Of a DNA stretch of 64,000 bases, positions 1-8,910 are shown one piece after another. The notes beneath the pieces were generated by a model. It ran no database searches. It was not told where the DNA came from and worked only from the letters and a program-made list of their open reading frames with translations. The position numbers were made by a program, and so were the translations under genes. Each line of letters starts with the position of its first letter. The stretch's first letter is position 1. Origin of the DNA: Amycolatopsis cihanbeyliensis (GTDB lineage: Bacteria > Actinomycetota > Actinomycetes > Mycobacteriales > Pseudonocardiaceae); contig NZ_VFML01000001.1 in NCBI RefSeq assembly GCF_006715045.1, forward strand, positions 186,001-250,000, read 5' to 3'.

Positions 1-228
1 ATGGATCTCGTGAGATACTGCGCTGAAGGGAGTATCGCCCGCCTTCCCGGTGCGCAACAGGTTCGTTGAAAAGATAAGAATCGCTACCATATCGGCGGTC
101 CAATTGCAGGTGTGGATAGTTGGTATGAACAACGCGCTCGGGTTCACGGGTTGGTCCTTTTCTCGCAGCGAAAGCGTGGAAAAAAATCATGCGACACTTC
201 TTCCGGTCTATTTGGGAGGAATTTCAGT

Positions 229-894
229 ATGATCTTCAAGGGAAGTAGGAATCGGTTCGGTTTCGCCGCGCTGATCGGGGTGAGCGTCGCCGCTATGGTG
301 AGTGGCTCCGGGCACGCGAGCCGGACCTCCGGGGACGCAACATCCGGGACCTGGGCCACCACGACGCTGCGGGACGCGGCTGGTCATGCCATCGGGAAGG
401 TTGGGTTCAGCGGCTGGGGACGGTTCGTGCACGTGTCGGTGCGGGTCCGGCTACCGGCCGACTCGGCGGAGTTCCACGGGTTCCACATTCATGCCAACGA
501 CAATCCGGCCAATGGGTCCGGCTGCGTCGCGGACCCGCAGCAACCGTCCAGCACCTGGTTCGCCTCGGTCGACGGGCACTGGAATCCCGGCGGTGAGACA
601 CACGGTCACCACGACGGTGACCTTCCGACGCTGATGCGCCGCGCGGACGGCACTGCCGAGATGCACTTCCGCCTGGACAAGTTCGCGGTCCGCGATGTAC
701 TGGCACGTGCGGTGATCGTGCACACCGGGCCGGACAACGTCGGCAACGTTCCGCTCGGTGACGCGCCGAACCAGTACACCGCGAACAGCCAGGCCGCGAT
801 CGACGCCACGAAGGCCACCGGTAACGCGGGCAATCGGTTCGCCTGCGGCGTGCTCAGTGGCCGGCGTCACCCGCAGCCGGTGAGCTCCGGGTAG
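229..894 (+). CDS. sodC: Secreted Cu/Zn superoxide dismutase family protein
   Basis: This probably disproportionates superoxide outside the membrane. The 221-residue product starts with a basic, then hydrophobic signal peptide (about residues 1-30). The Cu/Zn SOD signature HGFHIHAN contains His83, His86 and His88; a second metal-ligand cluster lies at His117-Asp129 (HWNPGG, then THGHHDGDLP), a further His165 sits in AVIVHTGPDN, and Cys99 and Cys206 can form the family disulfide. I chose ATG 229 because GGGAGGA (214-220) lies 8 nt upstream; the frame is open further upstream to 112 but without a ribosome site. The 3' end overlaps the convergent gene by 28 bp. The family is clear; activity is inferred. 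Confidence 0.88.
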   Translation: MIFKGSRNRFGFAALIGVSVAAMVSGSGHASRTSGDATSGTWATTTLRDAAGHAIGKVGFSGWGRFVHVSVRVRLPADSAEFHGFHIHANDNPANGSGCVADPQQPSSTWFASVDGHWNPGGETHGHHDGDLPTLMRRADGTAEMHFRLDKFAVRDVLARAVIVHTGPDNVGNVPLGDAPNQYTANSQAAIDATKATGNAGNRFACGVLSGRRHPQPVSSG

Positions 895-2606
895 CAGTTC
901 TCAGGTTCGTTGGCGTGCACTGTAACGCCGCCGGACAACCGGATCGCGGGGTCGTCGGGCAGGTGCCATCCTGCGCCGAACCCGCCGCCGAGGCCCCGCG
1001 TCCCGGTCCCGCCTGCTCGCCCGTCCGGGTTCGGTGAGGTGCCGACCCGGCCGCCGGGGCCGGTGACGTTGCCGGTGATGGTGCCACCGTCGACGGCCAG
1101 CCTGCGCTTGCGGTCGACGTGCACGCCACCGCCGTCGCCGCCGTCCCATCCGCTGCCGCCGTGGCCCTTGCGGAGCGCGACCCTGCCACGGCCCGCGTCG
1201 CCGCCGTCGCCACCACGGCCGGTGCGGTTGTCCCTGACCGTGGTCGCGGCGAGCACCGCGCCGGGTTCGCTCGGCCCGGAGCCGAAACCGATACCCCCGC
1301 CGTGGCCACCCCAGCCACCGACGGCCCCGGAGCCCGCCAGCCCGTCGGCGCGCTCACCGTTGCCACCGCGGCCGCCGTCGCCGCCGTTGCCCCCGTCGCC
1401 GGTGCGGTTGCGCGCGACCGTGCTGTTCTCGATCCGCGTGGGGTATGCCCGCTGGGTGAAGATGCCGCCGCCGTCACCGCCGGAGCCCGCCTGGGTGGCC
1501 GCCCTGCCACCCCAGACTCCGGCCCCGCTCCCGCCGGTCACCCCGTCGCCGCCGTGACCGGCCTGCCCGGAGTCGCCGCCGTCCCCGGTGGCGTTGCGGT
1601 ACACCATGCTCCCGCTGACCGTCAGCGGGCTCGCGGCGGCGATCCCGCCGCCCGTGCCGCCGCTGGCGGAGGTCCTGCCGTTGCCGGCCTTGCCGCCATC
1701 ACCGCCCTCGCCGGTCGTGCCGTCGCCGCCGTCGCCACCGGATCCGGTGGGCCCGCCGTCGCCGGTGCGGTTGTGCGCGAACACGCTGCTGGTGATGGTG
1801 ACGGTTCCGCCGGAGCCGCCGAGCCCGGCACCGCTCCCGCCCGCGGCCCCTCTCCCGCCGTAGCCGCCGTCGCCACCCGCGGCTCCGTGCCCACCGTGCC
1901 CGCCGTCGCCGCCCGCGCCCCCGCGGCCCGTGCGGTTGTGGCTGACCAACGACTCGCGCAGCGTGACGGTGCCGCCCGCGTTGTAGATCCCGCCACCGCG
2001 TCCGCCCCGTGCGCCCCAGCCGCCGGGCTGTCCCGCCTCGCCCCCGTCCGCGCCCGGTGCGCCATCGGAACCGTCCGCGCCGCTACCGGTCCGGTTGCCG
2101 GTCAGCACGCTGCGGTGGAGCGTGAGCGTGCCCGCGTTGCGGATGCCGCCGCCGTCCGCGCCGGGTGCGCCCGGCGTGCCGCCGCCCGCGGTGTGCCCGC
2201 CGGAGATCGTGATGCCGTCCAGGCTCAGTGCGGCCGCAGGGGCGATCTCGAGGACGCGGAACCGGGGCGCCCGCGTGGCCCTGGCGATGGTCGTGTCCGT
2301 GCCACGCATGGTGACGTCTCCGGTGATCACCGGTAGCCCGTCCGCGCCGTTGCCACCGGACGCCGTGGGCTCGGTGAGCAGGTAGGTGCAGTTGCCTGCC
2401 AGCCGCACGGTGGCCGGGCCGCCCGCGTCGTTCGCCGCCGAGATCGCCCGGACGAGGCTGGGGGTGTCGCAGGTGGACGGGAACATGGCCGGGCCTGCCG
2501 CATCCGCCGCGGGCACGGTGAGGACACCCCAGCCGAGCGCGAACGCTCCCGCGGCGGAGGCGGCCCGGGGTCCGGCACGGCGTACGGCGAACGGGTCGTG
2601 ATCCAT
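867..2606 (-). CDS. Secreted glycine-rich right-handed beta-helix repeat protein
   Basis: The 579-residue product has a signal peptide ending near AADA (about residue 35), then a Cys-containing segment (CDTPSLVRAISAAND) typical of Pmp/CSLREA-type beta-helix adhesins. A very Gly/Asp-rich body follows. An N-x-T-G motif (usually NRTG) recurs at residues 171, 224, 279, 338, 400, 460 and 513, spaced 53-62 residues apart and each followed by a GGxGG run, so at least seven degenerate repeats can be seen. ATG 2606 is preceded by AAAGGAAG. Its composition resembles mycobacterial PE_PGRS proteins, but no PE domain is present. A surface or adhesive role is likely; no enzyme motif was found. The long open frame on the opposite strand is a composition artefact. 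Confidence 0.72.
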   Translation of the reverse strand: MDHDPFAVRRAGPRAASAAGAFALGWGVLTVPAADAAGPAMFPSTCDTPSLVRAISAANDAGGPATVRLAGNCTYLLTEPTASGGNGADGLPVITGDVTMRGTDTTIARATRAPRFRVLEIAPAAALSLDGITISGGHTAGGGTPGAPGADGGGIRNAGTLTLHRSVLTGNRTGSGADGSDGAPGADGGEAGQPGGWGARGGRGGGIYNAGGTVTLRESLVSHNRTGRGGAGGDGGHGGHGAAGGDGGYGGRGAAGGSGAGLGGSGGTVTITSSVFAHNRTGDGGPTGSGGDGGDGTTGEGGDGGKAGNGRTSASGGTGGGIAAASPLTVSGSMVYRNATGDGGDSGQAGHGGDGVTGGSGAGVWGGRAATQAGSGGDGGGIFTQRAYPTRIENSTVARNRTGDGGNGGDGGRGGNGERADGLAGSGAVGGWGGHGGGIGFGSGPSEPGAVLAATTVRDNRTGRGGDGGDAGRGRVALRKGHGGSGWDGGDGGGVHVDRKRRLAVDGGTITGNVTGPGGRVGTSPNPDGRAGGTGTRGLGGGFGAGWHLPDDPAIRLSGGVTVHANEPENCYPELTGCG

Positions 2607-3038
2607 CTCGGCTTCCTTTCCGGTTTCGTTCCGCCTGCGTCCCTTCCGTCGTCCGCATCTGTGCGCGCCTGAATCGCCGGGACGGCCCAACCGCGTTACT
2701 CGCCGGAATCGGTCTCGCTCATCTCGCTTTCACCCGTTTGGTCCAAGCTGGTGGGCGACAATTCCGCTGCGGCGCCAATACCTCTGCAAACGCGAGTAAT
2801 CGTCACGATGCGGAAAGTGACCACGGTGCGCCTGCCGGACGGCGGGACGCGGCTTACCGGACGGGGGCAACCGCGGCCGTGGGGTCCGTGGTAGAAAACG
2901 AATCCCGATCTGTTCCGCAGCAACACGGAGGGTGAGGCAAGACTGGTGACGGCGGCTGCTGTGTCCCCTCGTCGTGCCTGCCTCCTCAGCCGGGTCCCCA
3001 CTTTTCGTCGACTGTCACTCAGGAGCTCGTGAACCCCC
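2607..3038. other. Intergenic region between divergent genes, no gene seen
   Basis: This 432-base stretch separates the beta-helix gene (minus) from the conservon (plus). The short open frames here lack ribosome sites and recognisable motifs. It presumably holds both promoters; I could not identify convincing -35/-10 pairs. Confidence 0.5.
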
Positions 3039-5447
3039 GTGCAGAACAAAGCCGACAAAGACGAGTCCGACAAGCCGTACGACAAGTCGATCCGCAAGCG
3101 GCTGACCAGGACCGTCCTCATTCCCAGCGTGACACTGCTGGTGCTTTGGACCGCGGTGTCGTCGTACTTCTTCATCAACGGCCTCTACGTCCGGCTGGTC
3201 GCGGACTCGGTGCGCCAGGTGTCGATCCCCGCCGCCACCGCGCTGGCGGCCTTCCAGGAGGAACGGCAGATCGCCCTGCAGTACCTCGACAATCCCAGTA
3301 CGGGACAATCCGGGTTACAGGAGCAGCAAGCGGCGACGGACGAGCGGCTCGAGGCGCTGCAGACCGCGTTCGACGCGACGATCTCCAGCGCGCCCGACCA
3401 GATCGCGACCAAGGTCAACGCGCTGAAGAGCCACTTCGAGCAGTTGCCGGTGGTGCGCTCGCAGATCAACTTCCGAAGCATCGACCGCACGCAGGTCAAC
3501 AACTACTACAACGGGGTGCTGGACACGGCGTCGAACCTGTTCGACACCCAGGCACGTATCGTGCCGGAGGCCGAGGCCGCGCACGGCGGCATCACGGCGA
3601 CCGCGGTCTTCCGCGCCGGTGACATGATGTCGCGCGAGACCTCACTCGTGTCGACGGCGTTCGCGGACGGGCAGTTCGCGCCCGCCGATTTCGTCCGGTT
3701 CACCCAGCTGGCCGGTTTCTACCGTACGGAGCTGGCCCAGATCGCGCCCTTCCTCGAGCCCGGGGTCGGCGACAAGTACCAGGCCCTGACCGACAGCGCG
3801 GCGTGGAAGCAGCTGGCCGGCGCGGAGGACTCGCTGATCAAACACGGCCCGTGGTCCCCCGGTGAGCAGGGGAGCGTGCCGGTGAACGCGGCCGAGTGGC
3901 AGAACGCGACGAACGAGGTCGCCCGGCAGCTCAACGACATCGCCATCGACCAGGCCGACCAGGTCTCGGCTGCCGCGATCGAGGCCGGAAACGCCCAGCT
4001 GCGCAACGCGATCATCGGCAGCGTGGTCGCGCTGCTCGCCTCGCTGGCCGCGATCATCGTCGCGGTGCGAGTGTCCCGCTCGCTCGTCGACCGGGCGCTG
4101 ATGACGCGCCTCGCGCGCCTGCGCGACGACTCGCTCGACCTCGCCCGTGACCGGCTGCCGAAGATCGTGGACCGGCTGAAGAACGGCGAACCGGTCGAGG
4201 TGAAGAAGGAGCTCCCTCAGCTCGACCACGGCCGGGACGAGATCGGGCAGGTGGCCGAGGCGTTCAACGTCGCCCAGCTCACCGCCGTCAATGCCGCGGC
4301 GAGCGAGGCCAAGGCCCGCAGCGGTGTGCACAACGTGTTCCTCGGTATCGCACACCGCAACCAGGTCCTGGTCCATCGGCAGTTGCAGATCCTCGACGAG
4401 TTGGAGAGCCGGGAGGAAAACTCGACCCAGCTGTCGTCGCTGTTCCAGCTCGATCACCTCGCCACCCGCGCCCGCCGCACCACGGAGAACCTGATCATCC
4501 TCGGTGGCAAGCAACCCGGTCGCCGCTGGCGCAGGCCGGTCACGCTGATGGAGGTGCTGCGGGCGGCCGTCTCGGAGACCCAGCACTACTCGCGGGTCCA
4601 GGTCGAGCAGGTCGCCGACGTCGCGATCGCCGGGGTCGCGGTCGCCGACACGATCCACCTGATCGCCGAGCTGGTCGACAACGCGACCTCGTTCTCGCCG
4701 CCCGGTTCCCCGGTCGAGGTGACCAGCCGCGTGGTGGCCCGCGGGGTCGTGGTCGACGTGTCGGACCAGGGGCTCGGGATGAAGGACGGCGTCCTCAGGT
4801 GGGCCAACGAGATGATGGCCAAGGCGCCCGAGTTCGACGCGATGGCACTGCGGGCCGACTCCAGCCTCGGCCTGTTCGTCGTGGCGCGCCTGGCCGACAA
4901 GCTCGGGATCACCGTCACCTTCGACCCGTCCCGGTACGGCGGGCTCCGGGCCACCGTGCTCATCCCTTCCCAGCACCTGGCCGGCGAGCAGCACGTGGGC
5001 CAGGTCGGCGACGCCGAGTTCGCACCGGCGGAGGACACCGCCGTCCTCGCACCGGTCGGCGGCTCCGCCCCGCAGGCGAGGGAGCGCCCCTCTCGTGCCG
5101 TGGACACGTCCAGCCCACCCGCCGGTCAGATCCCGGCGAGGCGGGATGTCAAGCCGCGCCCGTACCCGGCACCGGGACCGGCCCCATCCGGCCCGGCGCC
5201 CGATGCGCCACCCGCGACCGCGGAGGGGACGGACGGCTCCGGTCCGGTCGAACGTCCCCCCGAACGGGGTGACGACCGGCCGCGGCTGCCCCGGCGCGAG
5301 CCTCAGCAGAATCTCGTCAGCGAGCTCCGGGACGAGCCCGATGAGGACCAGAATGACGACGTACCCCCCGGAACGGCCACCGCGCGCACGCTCGCCGCCT
5401 TCCACAAGGGCACTCGTCGGGGACGGGACGGGGTCGACGGCTCGTAG
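3039..5447 (+). CDS. cvnA: Conservon sensor histidine kinase-like protein (CvnA)
   Basis: The 802-residue membrane protein is the sensor of a four-gene conservon. Order: TM1 (about 25-50), a long extracytoplasmic nitrate/nitrite-sensor-like helical domain (about 51-320), TM2 (about 325-345), HAMP-like linker, then a HATPase domain with N box ELVDNA (about 541-547), D box DQGLGM (about 576) and SSLGLFVVARLA (about 607). The last 150 residues are Pro-rich and disordered. The GTG start at 3039 has AGGAG 13 nt upstream. A rare TTA leucine codon lies at 3315-3317, so translation may depend on a bldA-type tRNA. In Streptomyces CvnA works with CvnB-D as a membrane-associated signalling complex; the signal here is unknown. 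Confidence 0.88.
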   Translation: MQNKADKDESDKPYDKSIRKRLTRTVLIPSVTLLVLWTAVSSYFFINGLYVRLVADSVRQVSIPAATALAAFQEERQIALQYLDNPSTGQSGLQEQQAATDERLEALQTAFDATISSAPDQIATKVNALKSHFEQLPVVRSQINFRSIDRTQVNNYYNGVLDTASNLFDTQARIVPEAEAAHGGITATAVFRAGDMMSRETSLVSTAFADGQFAPADFVRFTQLAGFYRTELAQIAPFLEPGVGDKYQALTDSAAWKQLAGAEDSLIKHGPWSPGEQGSVPVNAAEWQNATNEVARQLNDIAIDQADQVSAAAIEAGNAQLRNAIIGSVVALLASLAAIIVAVRVSRSLVDRALMTRLARLRDDSLDLARDRLPKIVDRLKNGEPVEVKKELPQLDHGRDEIGQVAEAFNVAQLTAVNAAASEAKARSGVHNVFLGIAHRNQVLVHRQLQILDELESREENSTQLSSLFQLDHLATRARRTTENLIILGGKQPGRRWRRPVTLMEVLRAAVSETQHYSRVQVEQVADVAIAGVAVADTIHLIAELVDNATSFSPPGSPVEVTSRVVARGVVVDVSDQGLGMKDGVLRWANEMMAKAPEFDAMALRADSSLGLFVVARLADKLGITVTFDPSRYGGLRATVLIPSQHLAGEQHVGQVGDAEFAPAEDTAVLAPVGGSAPQARERPSRAVDTSSPPAGQIPARRDVKPRPYPAPGPAPSGPAPDAPPATAEGTDGSGPVERPPERGDDRPRLPRREPQQNLVSELRDEPDEDQNDDVPPGTATARTLAAFHKGTRRGRDGVDGS

Positions 5448-5510
5448 CCCGCGACGGCACACATAAAGTCCACATAGGAAATTCCGCAAAGGAAGCCGGG
5501 GTCTCTCCGC

Positions 5511-5936
5511 ATGAACGAGTACGGGAACTCCACACCCGATCTCAACTGGTTGCTCGACGACGTGGTGAACCGCGTGGTCGGCGCACAGAACGCCGTGGTG
5601 CTCTCCGCAGACGGGTTGCTGATCGGCCGGTCGGCCGGCATGAGCAAGGACGACTCGGACCAGCTTTCGGCCATCGCGTCCAGCCTGCAGAGCCTTGCCA
5701 AGGGGGTGAGCAAGCAGTTCTCCCGCGGCCAGGTGCTGCAGAACATGATCGAGATGGAGCGCGGGTACCTCTTCGTCTCGGCTGCCGGCCAGGGAGCATG
5801 CCTTGCCGTGCTGGCGGAGGAGAACGTGGATGTCGAGATGATCGCCTACGAGATGAACCGGTTGGTCAAGCGCGTCGGCGACTATCTGGCGTCCGCTCCG
5901 CGGGAAGCCGCGCACGCGCTCCCGGAGGCCAGGTGA
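5511..5936 (+). CDS. cvnB: Roadblock/LC7 domain protein (CvnB)
   Basis: The 141-residue protein has the roadblock/LC7 fold pattern: an N-terminal helix (LNWLLDDVVNRV), then a strand with VVLSADGLLIG, a Ser-rich helix (AIASSLQSLAKG) and a C-terminal strand-helix ending in MNRLVKRVGDYL. In bacterial conservons and MglAB-type systems such proteins partner a small GTPase, here CvnD. The gene lies 63 nt after cvnA, and its TGA overlaps the GTG of the next gene, so the two are probably translationally coupled. Confidence 0.9.
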   Translation: MNEYGNSTPDLNWLLDDVVNRVVGAQNAVVLSADGLLIGRSAGMSKDDSDQLSAIASSLQSLAKGVSKQFSRGQVLQNMIEMERGYLFVSAAGQGACLAVLAEENVDVEMIAYEMNRLVKRVGDYLASAPREAAHALPEAR

Positions 5937-6304
5937 GCGAGGACGACGGTTGGTACGACGAGGCCGCCGGGCCGCTGGTCCGGCCGTACACGATCACCGG
6001 GGGCCGGACACCGGCCGACGGCGAGCGGCTCGACCTTTCCACCCAGGTGCGAACCCTGCGGGCGGAGCAGGAACCGGCCGGGCTGACCCCGGAACACCTG
6101 GCGGTCCTGCGGCTGTGCCGCGAGCCGATGTCCGTCGCGGAGATCGCGGTCTACGTGAAGGTCCCGCTCGGGGTGGTACGGGTGCTGTGCGGCGACCTGA
6201 TCGAACGCGGCCTCGTCATCACGCGGTCCCCAAGTCACCAGCCGGCGCAGGAGCCGGACCTCGAAACACTTCAGGCGGTTCTCGATGGACTCATCAAGTA
6301 CTGA
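5933..6304 (+). CDS. cvnC: DUF742 protein (CvnC)
   Basis: The 123-residue DUF742 protein starts at GTG 5933, within the GTGA overlap with cvnB. It opens with an acidic stretch and a VRPYTITGGRT motif typical of the family, followed by a winged-helix-like segment (EHLAVLRLCREPMSVAEIAVYVKVPLGVVRVL). It is the third conservon component; its biochemical role in the complex is not well defined. The 3' end overlaps cvnD by 20 nt, which fits a tightly coupled operon. The frame is open further upstream, but this position matches family length and gene coupling. Confidence 0.88.
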   Translation: MSEDDGWYDEAAGPLVRPYTITGGRTPADGERLDLSTQVRTLRAEQEPAGLTPEHLAVLRLCREPMSVAEIAVYVKVPLGVVRVLCGDLIERGLVITRSPSHQPAQEPDLETLQAVLDGLIKY

Positions 6305-6875
6305 CGGCACCGGGAGGGACATGGTCCCCGCACCGGTCAAGATCATCATTGCGGGCGGCTTCGGTGCCGGGAAGACCACCATGGTCGGCTCGGTCAGCGA
6401 GATCCCGCCGCTGACCACGGAAGAGTTGATGACCGAGGCCAGTACGGGCGTGGACGACCTTTCCGGTGTGGAGCGGAAGCAGACCACGACGGTCGCGCTC
6501 GACTTCGGCCGGATCACGATCTCGACGCGGCATGTGCTGTACCTGTTCGGCACCCCGGGGCAGGCGCGCTTCTGGTTCATGTGGGACGACCTGGCGCGCG
6601 GTGCGATCGGGACGATCGTGCTCGTCGACACCCGGCGGGTGGAGGGCAGCTTCGCCGCGATCGACTACTTCGAGCGCCGGCAGATCCCGTTCGTCGTCGC
6701 GGTGAACTGCTTCGACGACGCGCCGCGCTACGAGGCGAACGAGATCCGCGAGGCGCTGGTCGTCCCGGACCAGGTGCCGATCGTCATGTGCGACGCGCGG
6801 GACCGGGACTCGAGCAAGATCGCGCTGATCCGGTTGGTGAAGCACGCGATGACCGTGATGCCCGCTCCGGTCTGA
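6285..6875 (+). CDS. cvnD: Conservon Ras-like GTPase (CvnD)
   Basis: This 196-residue P-loop GTPase has Walker A GGFGAGKTT at residues 24-32, a switch region around the conserved threonines (QTTTVALDFG), a G3-like LFGTPGQARFWFMW and a VNCFD motif in the base-recognition position. It is the output GTPase of the conservon and probably cycles on the membrane with CvnA-C. ATG 6285 overlaps cvnC by 20 nt; an in-frame ATG at 6321 with GGGAGG ahead of it is an alternative that would remove 12 residues. About 200 bp then separate it from the prenyltransferase gene, so co-transcription is uncertain. Confidence 0.9.
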   Translation: MDSSSTDGTGRDMVPAPVKIIIAGGFGAGKTTMVGSVSEIPPLTTEELMTEASTGVDDLSGVERKQTTTVALDFGRITISTRHVLYLFGTPGQARFWFMWDDLARGAIGTIVLVDTRRVEGSFAAIDYFERRQIPFVVAVNCFDDAPRYEANEIREALVVPDQVPIVMCDARDRDSSKIALIRLVKHAMTVMPAPV

Positions 6876-7041
6876 CCCGCGGACCGGCGCCGCCGGATTT
6901 TCCCTACCCGGCAAGGAAACTCAATGCCTCACCCGGATGCGAGGATCTCGGCGGTGACGCCGAGTGGCGGAGTCCGGAATGGCGCACGATGAGTAACCCA
7001 CATGGCGCAATACGCTGGGCTGGAAGGGTGTAAGTTGATAG

Positions 7042-7068
7042 TTGAATTCTCACTTCAGCTGCTAGCAT
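7042..7068 (+). promoter_or_regulatory. Candidate leaderless promoter for the prenyltransferase operon
   Basis: A TAGCAT hexamer (7063-7068) fits the actinobacterial -10 consensus TANNNT, and TTGAAT (7042-7047) is a possible -35 with a short 15-nt spacer. The GTG at 7075 lies 7 nt after the -10, about where transcription should start, so the mRNA may be leaderless. No Shine-Dalgarno sequence precedes that GTG. Confidence 0.4.
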
Positions 7069-7074
7069 CGCCCG

Positions 7075-8253
7075 GTGTTCAGAGGCTCGCCAGGGTTGTC
7101 CGATCAGGTAAGGGAAAACGAGGGATCCATTGATCGCGACCCCGACGTCGGGTCCGTGATCTATCCCGCACAGGGCCTCCTGGCCGGAGAGTTCCTCTGC
7201 GGACTGTGGGCGTCGGCGTGTGACGCGCTCGCGATTCCGGCCGACCAGACCGTCCGGTCCATCCGGGTACTGCGCTCCGTGCTCCCCGCGTGGGCGGGTG
7301 AGCGGATCGGGCCGGCCCCCGCCGAGCCGTCGTATGTCGCGGACGACGGGTTCCCGGCCGAACTGTCGGTGAACTGGTCCGGAACCCGTCCGGAGTTGCG
7401 GCTCCTGTTCGACTGCGGCCTGGCTTCGCGGGACAGCCCATGGCATGCCCGGTCCGGTGCGGTGGCAGCGAACCGTCGACTCGGGCGGATTCACGAGGTG
7501 TTCACGCCGCAGGTGGGCCGGTCGCCGGCGCCGCTGTGGCACTCGGTCGCCTGGCGCCCGCCGTCCAGGCCGGTCCACAAGACGTACTTCGGGTTGTATG
7601 CGTGGCCGCTCCCACAGCGCTACGCCGCGGTGAGCGAAGCCATGCGGCGGCTGCGCATGACCGCCGCATGGAACGATGCGCGCCGGCGGGTGGAGGGCAC
7701 CGCCGGCCGGCGGGAGATCGAGTTCTTCGCCGTGGACCTTGCCGACGAGGCGGACGCCCGGGTGAAGATCTACTATCGCAACCACGGCGCCGACATCGGC
7801 GAGGTGAACCGTGTCGCTTCCGTGGCGCGGCACCATGATGCCGAGCGTGCGTCGGCCGCCTACCGGACGCTGACCGGTGGCCGTACCGACGCCGGTGAAG
7901 CGGCCCTGAACTGCTTGGCGTTCCGTTCCGGACTGGACGGAGCCGCCGAGTGCGCCACCTACCTCAGGCTGGCCGGCCTGGCGTCCTGCGACCGGGAGGC
8001 CGTGGACCGTACCGCTGAGCTGTTGCGCCGTGAGGGTGTCGACCCCGGCCGGTTCCGCGGTCTCGCCACCGCGTTGGCGCCCGGACCGCTGCACGACAGC
8101 CGGGATCTCCTCGCACTGGTCAGCTATCGCGCGGCCGGCAGGCCGGGCGACGTCACGACCTACTTCCGGCCACCCGTCTACGACCGGTCCGTCCCTCGCC
8201 CCTCGTCGCCTGCCGATCTCGCGGCGCGTGACCGAAACGATGATTCCGCGTAG
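7075..8253 (+). CDS. DMATS-type aromatic (indole) prenyltransferase
   Basis: The 392-residue protein looks like a bacterial member of the dimethylallyltryptophan synthase (ABBA barrel) family, which transfers a prenyl group to indoles or other aromatic acceptors without an Asp-rich Mg motif. Supporting segments are ELRLLFDCG, KTYFGLYAW (Lys169), VKIYYRNHG (Lys231) and, near the end, LVSYR followed by DVTTYFRPPVY; the alternating Lys/Arg and Tyr motifs match the diphosphate-binding strands. Length fits (350-450 residues). It heads an operon with a diiron-type protein (21-nt gap) and a nucleotidyltransferase. The acceptor cannot be read from sequence. A different ABBA subgroup is possible. Confidence 0.75.
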   Translation: MFRGSPGLSDQVRENEGSIDRDPDVGSVIYPAQGLLAGEFLCGLWASACDALAIPADQTVRSIRVLRSVLPAWAGERIGPAPAEPSYVADDGFPAELSVNWSGTRPELRLLFDCGLASRDSPWHARSGAVAANRRLGRIHEVFTPQVGRSPAPLWHSVAWRPPSRPVHKTYFGLYAWPLPQRYAAVSEAMRRLRMTAAWNDARRRVEGTAGRREIEFFAVDLADEADARVKIYYRNHGADIGEVNRVASVARHHDAERASAAYRTLTGGRTDAGEAALNCLAFRSGLDGAAECATYLRLAGLASCDREAVDRTAELLRREGVDPGRFRGLATALAPGPLHDSRDLLALVSYRAAGRPGDVTTYFRPPVYDRSVPRPSSPADLAARDRNDDSA

Positions 8254-8274
8254 CACCGTCGGAAGGAGCAGATC

Positions 8275-8910
8275 GTGAACCAGCAGGACGTGGAACGCGT
8301 CGTCCGCCACAACGAGCAGCGTCAGCAGGAGTACGAGTCGTCGGAGCTGGTCCGGCTGCTGACCGACGGGAACACCGCGGACGAAACGAAGAAGGCCGTG
8401 CTCACCTACCTTCAGCCCTGGTCGCACGCCTTCCAACGGATGATCAGTGCCCGGGTCACCTTCGAGACCGACCCGGACCTGCGGGCGCTCGCACTGGAGC
8501 ATCAGCAGGAGGAGATCGGGCACGACGCCATCCTGGTCCGCAGCCGCGCGGGCGACGATCGGGTGGTCTGGGATCCCGTCATCGAAGCGGGCGCGTCGTG
8601 GTTCGTCGACCAGTTCGCCGTACTGCCGGGTGTCCAGCGCGCCGTCCTTGCGCACCTCGCGCTCGAAGCGGGGAGTCTCGTCTTCAGCAGGGCGGGCACC
8701 CGAGCCTTCCCCGAGGACCCCTACTTCGAGTTGCACGACGAGGCCGACGCCGAGCATCTCGAGATGGGTTACCGAGTTCTGCGGGAACGCACCGACTGGA
8801 CCGTGGACGACGTCATCACCGTGCTGGACCGCGCGTGGCAGGTCATCACCGTGGTCTCCGACCGCATCGCCGAGTGCGCCCGGCGGGACACCGGGGCCGC
8901 CGCCGCATGA
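8275..8910 (+). CDS. Haem-oxygenase-like diiron (HDO) family protein
   Basis: The 211-residue all-helical protein resembles iron-containing redox enzymes of the TENA/haem-oxygenase-like superfamily. Metal-ligand candidates fall in the usual places: Glu75-His76 and Glu79/Glu80-Ile-Gly-His83-Asp84, Glu131 in ALEAGS, and His154-Asp155 with Asp158/Glu160/His161 in HDEADAEHLEMG. Members oxidise small substrates (for example N-oxygenation or oxidative C-C cleavage). GTG 8275 has AAGGAG 9 nt upstream. Position between a prenyltransferase and a nucleotidyltransferase suggests it modifies the prenylated product or its amino-acid precursor; this is inference. A non-redox TENA-type role is less likely given the ligands. 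Confidence 0.72.
   Translation: MNQQDVERVVRHNEQRQQEYESSELVRLLTDGNTADETKKAVLTYLQPWSHAFQRMISARVTFETDPDLRALALEHQQEEIGHDAILVRSRAGDDRVVWDPVIEAGASWFVDQFAVLPGVQRAVLAHLALEAGSLVFSRAGTRAFPEDPYFELHDEADAEHLEMGYRVLRERTDWTVDDVITVLDRAWQVITVVSDRIAECARRDTGAAAA

Noticed and set aside
1..69. Short frame from the first base (22 codons)
   Set aside because: It could be a tail of an upstream gene or chance; too short to assign.
1119..2336. Long plus-strand open frame opposite the glycine-rich gene
   Set aside because: Its Ala/Pro/Arg composition is the mirror of Gly-rich codons on the minus strand; it has no domain pattern or ribosome site, while the minus-strand frame has a signal peptide and repeats.
3642..5915. 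757-codon minus-strand open frame across cvnA and cvnB
   Set aside because: It is antisense to clearly conserved kinase and roadblock domains; long antisense frames are common in GC-rich DNA.
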